Origin: Martelella sp. NC20 | Lineage (GTDB): Bacteria; Pseudomonadota; Alphaproteobacteria; Rhizobiales; Rhizobiaceae | Reading direction: 5' to 3' | Length of the DNA: 64,000 nt | Assembly (NCBI RefSeq): GCF_013459645.1 | Contig: NZ_CP054862.1 | Location: forward strand, 62,001-126,000 | Shown: piece after piece, positions 9,625 to 17,212 of the stretch | Numbering within the stretch: the first letter of the stretch is position 1 | How the letters are laid out: each line of letters opens with the position of its first letter | Position numbers and translations under genes: made by a program | The notes under the pieces: generated by a model | The model's database searches: none | Told to the model about the DNA's origin: nothing | What the model saw: the letters and a program-made list of their open reading frames with translations, nothing else

Positions 9625-9867
9625 TGCCATCATAGGAGCTACATGCTCTTCAGCGGTTCCACAAAAACCGCAGACACGATCGAAGGCACGGCAACCGTTC
9701 TTCTCGCGCGTTCTGTTTAAAACGTAGACTACCGGTTCGGCATCGCCAAACGGGCCGGCTGTTTGTAACAGGGATCCGCAGCCGGCATTCAGTTCGCTGC
9801 TCATACCCGAGAGCGTCACTAATCAGAATTTTAACCGGGCGATTGTAGTCTCAGGAAAGCCTGATCC

Positions 9868-10650
9868 GTGTTTTCCCTGAAGTGGATTTCAATGTCGTAT
9901 TTCCTGAACCTGGCACTGGTTCCCTCAATCCTGCTGTTTCTGGTCTTCGGTCTTGCCTTGTTCGTCATGACCTATTGGGTCCTGTGCCTTTTTGCCCGAT
10001 ATGCGCGCACTGATGCTCTCGTCATACCGCTGGGCGCATTCATTGGAACGATTGCGACTTCCTGGGCTCTGTCTCTCGGCTTTGTTGCTGCCGACATCTG
10101 GGCACTGCATGCAAAGGCCGATCAGGAACTCACCTCGGAACGATCCGCGATCAATCGACTGATCGGAAACGCTGAAGCCGAGGTCCTGAACAGGCCTGAC
10201 CTTGAAGTAGCGATGGAGTTCTATCGCGAAAAGGTAATCTCGGACGAATGGGGAGCCAACGGAAACCTTCATCCAGCGGCTTCGGTCGAGCAGGCTCTTC
10301 AGAAAATACGTGTCATCATCATGGATATCGCCGAGGGCGATGCACCTGCTCCGATCATCAATCAGACCGTTTCCATTTTCAATGACCTGCAGGAAACACG
10401 CGATGTGCGCCTCGCCATCGCCAGCACGACCGTCAATCAGTATAAATGGTATATGCTGCTGACGCTGACGATCTTAACATCGATCACGATCGCGGTGACC
10501 CACGCAGACAGAACACGCGCGGGAAGTATCGCAATTTTCCTTTACGTGCTTGCAGCAACAACAAGCCTCTGGCTGCTGACGGTTCACGCAAGCCCCTATG
10601 CCGGTATCGAGACGATAGAGCCAAGCGGGCTGTATCTGAATTTAACCTGA
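9868..10650 (+). CDS. DUF4239-like membrane protein
   Basis: A 260-residue protein with two N-terminal hydrophobic segments (about residues 12-40 and 50-75), a soluble middle of about 110 residues and two or three C-terminal helices. This is the layout of the DUF4239 (bestrophin-like) family of unknown function. I chose the GTG at 9868 because AGGAAAG lies about 9 nt upstream; an ATG at 9892 is possible. It stands alone, followed at once by repeat copy C, and is convergent with the two-component system. Confidence 0.65.
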   Translation: MFSLKWISMSYFLNLALVPSILLFLVFGLALFVMTYWVLCLFARYARTDALVIPLGAFIGTIATSWALSLGFVAADIWALHAKADQELTSERSAINRLIGNAEAEVLNRPDLEVAMEFYREKVISDEWGANGNLHPAASVEQALQKIRVIIMDIAEGDAPAPIINQTVSIFNDLQETRDVRLAIASTTVNQYKWYMLLTLTILTSITIAVTHADRTRAGSIAIFLYVLAATTSLWLLTVHASPYAGIETIEPSGLYLNLT

Positions 10651-10667
10651 CGCTGGAAAGTACTTGG

Positions 10668-10743
10668 GCTCGCGTTCGGCTACTAGCAGTTTACGCGGAT
10701 GAATATCATTTCGGCGGGGTCGACGGTTTGTATCCCATCAAGA
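10668..10743 (+). repeat. Dispersed ~76-bp repeat, copy C
   Basis: Third ungapped copy, starting 17 bp after the DUF4239 gene. It shares TTTACGCGGATGA, TATCA, GGGTCG-CG and TATCC at the same spacing as copies A and B. Its frame reads VRLLAVYADEYH. Confidence 0.5.
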
Positions 10744-10772
10744 GCCGATGCTGACCGTCAACACGGGCTGTG

Positions 10773-12251
10773 TCACTCGTAGATCCGGGTTCTGTTCTGA
10801 TCATGCATCGGCAGTGTAACGGTCACCCTGAGCCCGCCTTCCGGGCGATTTTCAAGCGTTATGTCACCGCCATGGGCGAAGATCGTCGTCCGTGCGATGG
10901 CAAGTCCCAGACCGACGCCGCCTGTCTCACGTGAGCGCGATGTTTCAAGACGCACAAAGGGCTCGAAGACCTGTTCCATCTTGTCGCCGGGAATGCCCGG
11001 GCCCGTGTCGTCGATCCGGATGATGGCTTGTCCCTTCCCAGCGCTGGCTGAAATACTGGCTTCGTGACCGTAGCGGATGGCATTCTCGACGAGATTGCGC
11101 AGCGCCCTGCGCATCGCGGTTACCCTGAGCCGCAACCGGATATCGGCAATCGCGCCGGTATTGACGGTTCCACCGGTTTCCCGGCAATTCTCGGCAAGCA
11201 AGAGCAGGAAGCTTCGCAGTGACACGTCTTCAGCCTGCTCGCTCACGGTCGCGCCGCGGGAGAAGGAGAGCGTCGCTTCGACCATTTCACGCATTTCCTC
11301 GATTGTGGAAATCATCCGCTCGCGGGTTTCCTCGTCATCGACCATTTCGACGCGAACCCGCAAAGCTGTGAGCGGCGAGCGCAGGTCATGACTGAGCGCG
11401 CCGAGCAATTGAGTCCGTTCGCGCACGAAACGGTCGAGACGGGCCTGCATCTCGTTGAAGGACGCCGCGAGTTGATGCATCTCGACGGGTCCGCCAAGCG
11501 GCAGCAGCTCAACGTCTTCACCGCGCCCCAGTCGGTCAGCGGCATGACCAAGCCTTTTGAGCGGCCCGACCAGCCGGGCCAGCGCGAGCCACAAGACAGC
11601 GGCGAGCAGCGCGGCCGTGAGCGCAAAGGGCGCAGCCTCCTTCCACACCCATTGATAAGGTGGTTCGCGAAAGCGCGAGGTGACATTCAGCCATCTGCCA
11701 CCGGTGAGCGCCACGGAGAGATTGAGTTCGACCGCGCTGACCGGTTCGCGGTTCGGCTGAGGATCGTTTCCCGGCTGACGCAAGTGCCGCATGCCGCCGC
11801 CTATTGTCGCTCCCCGTCCCTGACCGGGCCCGCTGCCCATCATCGCACCGCCGGACGGCGCGGGGGTTGGGGGAGCATCGCGAACCGTATTCAGCATGAC
11901 GCGAACGGCCTCTGGGTCGCTATTGCCGAGGGCTGCCTGAATACGCTGGCTGATCCAGGAGGGCGCCGTGCCCTCGCCATCGGTAACAGAGGGGGTGTCA
12001 GAGACGGTGAATTGCACCAGCGTTGAACTGGCAGCGTTCAGAATATCGGGCCAGAGATCCTGCGGCGCATCTTCGAGCAGGCGCGCCGTATTGCCGGTCC
12101 GGTCCGCTGCCTCCAGTGTCAGCGCGGAACGCACGGCAAGCGCGCGCTGATCCACAAAGAGCCACAGCGTCAGCGCTTGCGCCAGAGCAAGTGCGATGAC
12201 GATCAGAAGGATGATCTGTCCGCGCAATGTCTTTGGCAGCAGCGATCTCAT
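10773..12251 (-). CDS. Sensor histidine kinase with Gly/Met-rich periplasmic loop
   Basis: A 492-residue membrane kinase: TM1 about 13-33, periplasmic domain about 34-205, TM2 about 207-228, HAMP, HisKA with phospho-acceptor His288 (LLGALSHDLRSPLTALR), and HATPase_c with DTGPGIP and GGVGLGLAI. The sensor domain contains a low-complexity stretch at about 130-165 rich in Gly, Met, His and Pro (GGAMMGSGPG, GGGMRHLRQ), suggestive of metal sensing but unproven. Its ATG overlaps the response-regulator stop (ATGA), so the pair is translationally coupled. Confidence 0.92.
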   Translation of the reverse strand: MRSLLPKTLRGQIILLIVIALALAQALTLWLFVDQRALAVRSALTLEAADRTGNTARLLEDAPQDLWPDILNAASSTLVQFTVSDTPSVTDGEGTAPSWISQRIQAALGNSDPEAVRVMLNTVRDAPPTPAPSGGAMMGSGPGQGRGATIGGGMRHLRQPGNDPQPNREPVSAVELNLSVALTGGRWLNVTSRFREPPYQWVWKEAAPFALTAALLAAVLWLALARLVGPLKRLGHAADRLGRGEDVELLPLGGPVEMHQLAASFNEMQARLDRFVRERTQLLGALSHDLRSPLTALRVRVEMVDDEETRERMISTIEEMREMVEATLSFSRGATVSEQAEDVSLRSFLLLLAENCRETGGTVNTGAIADIRLRLRVTAMRRALRNLVENAIRYGHEASISASAGKGQAIIRIDDTGPGIPGDKMEQVFEPFVRLETSRSRETGGVGLGLAIARTTIFAHGGDITLENRPEGGLRVTVTLPMHDQNRTRIYE

Positions 12252-12970
12252 GACAGGTGCTCGACGTCGACGGCAAGGCTGTAGCCACCGCCACGCACCG
12301 TGACGATAATCTCCGGTGCTGCCGGATCATGCTCGATCTTGCGCCGCAACCGGCTGATCTGGTTGTCGATTGTCCGATCAAAAACACTGGCGGCGCGCCC
12401 TGTCGTCGCGTCAAGAAGTTGTTCGCGACTCATAACGAAACGTGGCCGTGCCAGAAGCGTGGTCAAAATGCGGAAATCGGCGGTGGTCAGGCTTTCCTCC
12501 CGCCCGTCATCGGCAATCAGGCGCCGTGTATCGGTATCGAGTGTCCAGCCGGCGAAACGGAGTTTCTCGCCCGTTGGCGCGCCGGCGATCTTCGGATGGC
12601 GTTCCGATCGCCTCAAAATGGCGCGAATCCGCGCCAGAAGCTCGCGTGGATTGAATGGTTTCGGGAGATAATCATCGGCACCAACCTCCAGGCCGACGAT
12701 CCGGTCCGTTTCCTCGCCAAGGGCTGTCAGCATCAGGATCGGAACCGAGCCTTCGGCGCTTAGCCGGCGACACACAGAGATGCCATCTTCGCCAGGCATC
12801 ATCACATCCAGGACAATGAGATCAAACTGTCCGACACGCATTTTATCGTTCATCTCGGACGCGTCGCGCGCGGTCGTGGCGCGGAAGCCGTTGCGCTCCA
12901 GATAGCTGCGCACGGCGTCCCGGATTTCCCGGTGATCATCAACGATCAGAATATGTGGTTCCTTTGTCAT
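12248..12970 (-). CDS. OmpR-family response regulator
   Basis: 240 residues. The receiver domain has acidic residues Asp11/Asp12, phospho-acceptor Asp55 (LIVLDVMMPG) and the LTALGEETDR and KPFNPREL switch motifs. It is followed by a winged-helix Trans_reg_C domain (RLRRKIEHDP, then IVTVRGGGYSL). It is transcribed first, then the kinase. The gene is divergent from the EF-hand protein at 13141, a likely target. Confidence 0.95.
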   Translation of the reverse strand: MTKEPHILIVDDHREIRDAVRSYLERNGFRATTARDASEMNDKMRVGQFDLIVLDVMMPGEDGISVCRRLSAEGSVPILMLTALGEETDRIVGLEVGADDYLPKPFNPRELLARIRAILRRSERHPKIAGAPTGEKLRFAGWTLDTDTRRLIADDGREESLTTADFRILTTLLARPRFVMSREQLLDATTGRAASVFDRTIDNQISRLRRKIEHDPAAPEIIVTVRGGGYSLAVDVEHLS

Positions 12971-13140
12971 GCTTACGTTTTAGCGCAACTTGAACAGAGA
13001 CATGGAAAATTGTGTCGCGATTTGTATCAGAACGCCGTCTTGCGACAAATGGATACAATTGAGGGCCAAAACGGCATCGCTGTGCGACAGAAAGCCACCA
13101 GATTGAGGTCATCGGAACATCAAACAGAAGAGGTGATGTC
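12971..13140. promoter_or_regulatory. Divergent promoter region, two-component system / EF-hand gene
   Basis: 170 bp between divergent genes. Two related segments, GTCGCGATTTGTATCA (13014-13029) and TTGCGACAAATGGATACAA (13040-13058), resemble spaced half-sites as used by OmpR-type regulators. Autoregulation plus control of the EF-hand gene is an inference. Confidence 0.35.
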
Positions 13141-13584
13141 ATGAAACGCAATCTGATGCTGGCAACCAGTCTTGTAGCCGTCTTTCTTGGCGCAGCGGCA
13201 ATCCCGTCGTTCGCACAGCAGGCCAACGGCAACGTCAACCCTCCGCGTTATGCTGCCGCGCAGCGCAACCCCGACTGGAACGGCTCGATGAAGGGCGGCC
13301 CCGGGCAGTTTGCCGGCCAGAACAATGTCGGCCCGCGCGGCGACAGAATGGCCATGCGTGGTTCGGGCATCATGGCTAGTTTCCAGCACTATGACGCCAA
13401 TAGCGACGGTTTCATCTCGCCGGATGAATTTCAAACTTTTGTCGAGGAGACCGGGCGGCCCGTGATCGAAGGCCACTTTCAGTTCATGGATGCCAATGGT
13501 GATGGGAAGATTGCTGGCACGGAACTTCCCGGCCGGCCAATGCAGTTGCACCGCGGCATGGGCGGCCCGATCCAGCCGAACTGA
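13141..13584 (+). CDS. Secreted EF-hand calcium-binding protein
   Basis: 147 residues with a Sec signal peptide (about residues 1-25, ending SFAQ), a Gly/Asn/Met-rich linker, and two canonical 12-residue EF-hand loops at 85-96 (DANSDGFISPDE) and 117-128 (DANGDGKIAGTE). Both loops have complete acidic ligand sets, so calcium binding in the periplasm or outside the cell is likely. The start follows GAAGAGGTG. The gene is divergent from the two-component system and is followed by a hairpin. Confidence 0.88.
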   Translation: MKRNLMLATSLVAVFLGAAAIPSFAQQANGNVNPPRYAAAQRNPDWNGSMKGGPGQFAGQNNVGPRGDRMAMRGSGIMASFQHYDANSDGFISPDEFQTFVEETGRPVIEGHFQFMDANGDGKIAGTELPGRPMQLHRGMGGPIQPN

Positions 13585-13610
13585 TCCCTGATCGGCTTCA
13601 AAGAGATAGC

Positions 13611-13638
13611 AAAGGCACCGGAGCAATCCGGCGCCTTT
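13611..13638 (+). terminator. Stem-loop after EF-hand gene
   Basis: AAAGGCACCGGA-GCAA-TCCGGCGCCTTT forms a 12-bp stem with one mismatch, 27 bp after the stop codon. The upstream arm starts with an A-run and the downstream arm ends TTT, but there is no longer T-tract. It may work on both strands. Confidence 0.5.
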
Positions 13639-13640
13639 GA

Positions 13641-13913
13641 TCGAATGGCTCGATACCTACCTTTGCCAGCCTCGCCTTCCCGCTGAGTTTGGTGCGGCCG
13701 AGACTGGCGATCTGGGTGTTCTTGGGCCTCACCGCTTATGGAGGTGTCATCGAACTGATCCAGCCGCACTTTGGGCACCAGGCAAAGTGGGACGATCTCA
13801 TGGCCGACGGCATTGGCGCTGCGGCCGGCGCAATGGCCGCCCGCTATCTCGGCTCACGGTTGTTGCAATCGCGATGGAAGGACAGCAACCGGGATGAGGT
13901 AACAGACCCATAG
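13641..13913 (+). pseudogene. VanZ-like membrane protein, N-terminally truncated
   Basis: Open from just after an in-frame TGA. It reads FASLAFPLSLVRPRL, then FLGLTAYGGVIELIQPHF and WDDLMADGIGAAAG, which is the C-terminal half of small VanZ-like proteins with the conserved Glu in the GGVIEL helix. The first helix and a normal start are missing. A GTG at 13689 could start a 74-residue product, but without the first segment. Most likely a remnant. Confidence 0.6.
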
Positions 13914-14091
13914 GTACTGAAACCTGCAGATGTCCTCCGTCAAAGAGTGGTTGTGGAACTCACAGGATTTTCCGATTTTGCGTTGCAATGGCTTGGGCCA
14001 GGTCACTAGTGTATGAGCCATACTGGCGACACCACTCAGGACTCCGAGCTCCATCACGACGACAGACAAATTTGCTGCTGGGCCGTTCTGA

Positions 14092-14695
14092 TGCCGAACA
14101 ATCACTTGTCGATGGGCGGTTTTCATCCGGCTTTCTACGCATCGCGAACAGCCATCGTCTTGTGGGCACTGTGCCTGCTCGTTGCGGTGTTTTCCTTCGG
14201 AACAGTGGACCGCAACACACAGGCCCTGTCGGTCATCCTGTGTGGTCTCGCCGCTGGCATCGGGGCCGCCTTCCGGGTTTTCCCGGCGCCGCCGCGGGGT
14301 GGTTGCTGAATTGGTTCGTCTGGGTGTTTGTGGCTCTGCTATGTGTCATCGGGTTCCAACTGTTGCCGCTTCCCGGTCTGGCAGACCCGGCGTGGAGCGA
14401 GCTTGCCAAGTTCGGGATCTCGAAAACTGGAACAATTTCGGTGGCGCCGGCCGACACAGTCGAGGCGATCCTGCCGCTGGCTCTGCCTCGCCTGATGTTT
14501 CTGACGACCCTCATTCTGTTCCAGAGCGACGAAAGTGCTGTGCGGGTGTTCGGACTGGTTGCTGTTTCCAGCGGCGTGATCACGGTCCTCGCTCTGCTGC
14601 AGTTTCTGGTGACGCCAAACATGATCCTGTTGACCGAATTGCCCTTCAGGCGCGACGGTCTCAGTGCTTTTGTCATCAACAGGAACAACGCCGCA
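14092..14695 (+). pseudogene. O-antigen ligase/polymerase-like membrane protein, frameshifted and cut at an IS110-family element
   Basis: Hydrophobic N-terminal helices (ALCLLVAVFSFGTVDRNTQ) run in one frame to about 14270. The sequence then continues in another frame with FVALLCVIGFQLLPLP, then LPRLMFLTTLILFQSDES and FVINRNNAA. The NRNN-A motif before a helix is typical of the Wzy_C/O-antigen ligase family. The homology stops at about 14695, where the IS-associated sequence begins, and I do not see the C-terminal half on the other side. The gene has thus suffered a frameshift and a truncation or rearrangement. Confidence 0.6.
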
Positions 14696-14696
14696 C

Positions 14697-14829
14697 CATC
14701 ATTGCTGGCCTCCTCACCAGCAATGATCTTGAGACCCCATGTCCCTGATCGGCATGGTGGCTCGCGTCGCAATATGTTGGCAACGAGGGTTAACTTTGCA
14801 GCCAGAGCCTCAAACATAGGAGACGATCC
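14697..14829 (+). ncRNA. Candidate bridge RNA / structured left end of IS110-family element
   Basis: IS110-family recombinases are guided by an RNA from a non-coding end (left in the IS110 group, right in the IS1111 group). This leader holds a perfect 11-bp stem with an 8-nt loop (14698-14727, ATCATTGCTGG / CCAGCAATGAT), a second short stem (CCATG / CATGG, about 14735-14757), and a third imperfect one up to the recombinase gene. Because the element has IS1111-like sub-terminal repeats, the RNA could instead come from 15955-16195. This is inference. Confidence 0.3.
14781..14791 (+). repeat. Left sub-terminal inverted repeat of IS110-family element
   Basis: CAACGAGGGTT, exactly complementary to AACCCTCGTTG at 16038-16048. 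An 11-bp match between two such short windows is unlikely by chance. Confidence 0.6.
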
Positions 14830-15954
14830 GTGACCGATGATACAGCACTTTACGTTGGTTTGGATGTGAGCAAAGAAAAAATAGCCATTGGCCTGGCGGA
14901 AGCTGGCCGCAAGGGAGAGGTGCGTTACTACGGCGAAATCGCCAACCGTGCTGATGCAGTGCGCAAATTTGTCGATAGGCTTGCAGGACGTCACGGACGC
15001 CTGTGCCTTTGCTATGAGGCTGGCCCGACAGGCTACGGACTGTATCGCCAACTTCGCGATCTTGGCCATGAATGCCTTGTCGTTGCACCATCGTTGGTTC
15101 CCACGCGTCCAGGGCTTCAGATCAAGACGGATCGCCGGGACGCTGTCGCGCTTGCCGCGTTGTTGCGTGCCGGTGAACTGTCGTCCATTTGGGTTCCCGA
15201 CGAAACACATGAGGCCATGCGCGATCTTTGCCGGGCGCGGGAGGCGTCCGTCTCGGATCTACGGCGGGCACGCCAGCACCTGTTGTCGTTTCTGCTCCGG
15301 CACGGGCGGGTCTTCGAAGGCCGGTCTCACTGGACAAGGGCTCATCGAAACTGGTTGGCGACACAGCGCTTTGATCATCGCGCGCAGCAAATTGCCATGG
15401 AAGAATATATTCGTGCCATTGAGCAGATCGAGGAGCGGCGCGACCGGCTGACACGGCAAATGGTGGAGCTCTTGCAGGATTGGTCGCTTAACCCGATCGT
15501 CCAAGCGATCCAAGCCCTGCGTGGTGTCGCGCAGATCTCGGCGATGACATTGGTATCGGAGATCGGCGACTTTAGACGCTTCAGTAATCCGCGTCAGTTC
15601 ATGGCCTGGCTGGGGCTGGTTCCCAAAGAGCATTCGACCGGTGCCAGCGTGTCGCGTGGGTCGATCACGAAGGCCGGCAACATCCGTGCGCGACGCATGC
15701 TGGTCGAAGGCGCCTGGACCTACAGACTGCCCGCGCGTGTAAACCAGGAAATCCTGAAGCGAACGGAGGGGCTGCCTGAAGCAATCAGAGCGATCGCCTG
15801 GAAAGCGCAAGTGCGGCTATGCCAGCGGTATCGGCGCATGCAAGCCAGCGGTCGCCCCACCAACATTGTCATCGTCGCCATCGCGCGCGAGCTTGCGGCT
15901 TTCGTCTGGGCTATTGCGACAACAGTTCCCATTCCCCCAACAAAGACAGCCTGA
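14830..15954 (+). CDS. IS110-family DEDD transposase/recombinase
   Basis: 374 residues starting at GTG with AGGAGAC about 6 nt upstream. The N-terminal RuvC-like DEDD domain has Asp12 (YVGLDVSKEK), Glu63 (CYEAGPTGYG) and Asp101/Asp104 (KTDRRDA). The C-terminal transposase_20 domain has LRGVAQISAMTLVSEIGDF and GLVPKEHSTG, with the Ser-containing SRGSITKAGN motif that carries the proposed catalytic serine. Length and motifs are complete, so the enzyme may be active. It recombines a circular donor into a target chosen by a bridge RNA. Confidence 0.93.
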   Translation: MTDDTALYVGLDVSKEKIAIGLAEAGRKGEVRYYGEIANRADAVRKFVDRLAGRHGRLCLCYEAGPTGYGLYRQLRDLGHECLVVAPSLVPTRPGLQIKTDRRDAVALAALLRAGELSSIWVPDETHEAMRDLCRAREASVSDLRRARQHLLSFLLRHGRVFEGRSHWTRAHRNWLATQRFDHRAQQIAMEEYIRAIEQIEERRDRLTRQMVELLQDWSLNPIVQAIQALRGVAQISAMTLVSEIGDFRRFSNPRQFMAWLGLVPKEHSTGASVSRGSITKAGNIRARRMLVEGAWTYRLPARVNQEILKRTEGLPEAIRAIAWKAQVRLCQRYRRMQASGRPTNIVIVAIARELAAFVWAIATTVPIPPTKTA

Positions 15955-16037
15955 CGAAGAGGCATCAACGCGAAGGAGAGAAAACAAGTTCAATTCCATC
16001 ACGCTGCTTATTGCTGGGCGTGGCGGCCGGTCAGGGC

Positions 16038-16048
16038 AACCCTCGTTG
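16038..16048 (-). repeat. Right sub-terminal inverted repeat of IS110-family element
   Basis: AACCCTCGTTG, the complement of 14781-14791, located 84 bp after the transposase stop. Confidence 0.6.
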
Positions 16049-16333
16049 TGATTCTGCGAGCCTGAAATGGCGACACGCGCTATGTGAGACAGAGGAAGGC
16101 CCGAGACGAACCACGGTCTTGCGGTATCCAACCCGCGCATCAGAGTCTGATCAACCGTCGTCTCAGCGCCGCCGCGCCCTGCAATAGGCAGCATATCCCC
16201 CCTCGTCGACGCTGAAAAAGCGACGCGAAATACCTATGCCAAAAATCTTGAAAACGGACATGAGAATCACAAGTCCCCAGCTCCCGCCAAGGGGGTTTGT
16301 CAGCAGTCTGAGCCAGCTTTAGCGGGCGGCTTC

Positions 16334-16990
16334 GTGTTTTTCCAGGAAACTCGCGTCGATCAGATGCTGCGCGTATTCATTATTGGCGCGACGACGGGCA
16401 ATGGCGTCCGGTTCGACCGGCTGAGCGCCCTCCTCGACCATCCACGTGGCACCCGCATGCCCTCTGTCGCGATCTACGGCAACAGCGGTATGGGCAAGAC
16501 CATGATCATGAAGCGATCGGCGTACAGGTGCTGGTGATCGACGAAGTGCACAACATTCTCGCCGGAACCTATCGCGAGCAGAGGATTGTCCTGAACACGC
16601 TGCGCTTCCTGAGTAGCCGCCTTCAGATCTCGCTTGTCTGCTTCGGGGTCAACGATGCGCGCGAAGCGATCGGCGGCGACGTCCAACTTGCACGCCGGTT
16701 CGAGCAGTTGACCTTGAGCAGGTGGGCGGCGAACGATCAGTTCGAGGCCCTTGTGGCGTCGATCCTGCGCAACACGCCGCTGCGTCGACCCTCGTGCTGA
16801 CGGCGAAATCGATGCGGCGGGTTCTTCAGGTCACCGAGGGTATCACGGCGAATATCTTCCACATGATCAACAGCCTCGCTGTCGATGCCATCGTCGAACG
16901 TGCCGGTCCCGAAATGCTCCGGATGCTGAGCAGTCACATGATGGGCGAAAACAGGGCTCGATCCAACGATGCCGCCGAGACCATGCTGGT
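16334..16990 (+). pseudogene. TniB-like transposition AAA+ ATPase remnant
   Basis: Pieces of a TniB ATPase (Tn5053/Tn402/Tn7-like transposition) in several frames. Walker A lies in VAIYGNSGMGKT (about 16464-16500). A deletion of probably 45-70 codons follows, then Walker B in VLVIDEVHNILAG (from about 16528), then FLSSRLQISLVCFG and RRFEQLTLSRW. After another frameshift comes the C-terminal part RRVLQVTEGITANIF and MINSLAVDAI. No matching TniA or TniQ gene is visible nearby, so this is the scar of an older transposon. Confidence 0.8.
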
Positions 16991-17212
16991 CCAAGCCGCA
17001 AAGTTCCGGACCACTTCACAAATGCACTTAATTTGAGAATCTACTCCTTCTATTCTCACGGCCAAATGCCCAACCCGAACAAAACCAACGCATTCTTACA
17101 ATTAAGTGCCAAGCGACAACAGCCAACGAAGCCGTTTTGCAGCAGCCTGTCAGACCACGCCGCCGCCGCCGTGGCCGGTTCTTTGCCCTGCCGATATCAA
17201 TGACCGGGCCGG

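Larger units (their letters stand above)
14697..16195 (+). mobile_element. IS110-family insertion sequence (ends approximate)
   Basis: A DEDD transposase gene flanked by non-coding ends of about 130 bp on the left and 100-240 bp on the right. An 11-bp inverted repeat (CAACGAGGGTT, 14781-14791 and 16038-16048) lies inside both ends, as expected for the IS1111 subgroup with sub-terminal repeats. There are no terminal inverted repeats, in keeping with IS110 elements. The left limit is set by loss of homology to the O-antigen ligase-like gene; the right limit is uncertain. Confidence 0.65.

Noticed and set aside
9607-9819. 70-codon reverse frame between the Ntn-hydrolase and DUF4239 genes
   Set aside because: No recognisable motif, start signal or conserved context.
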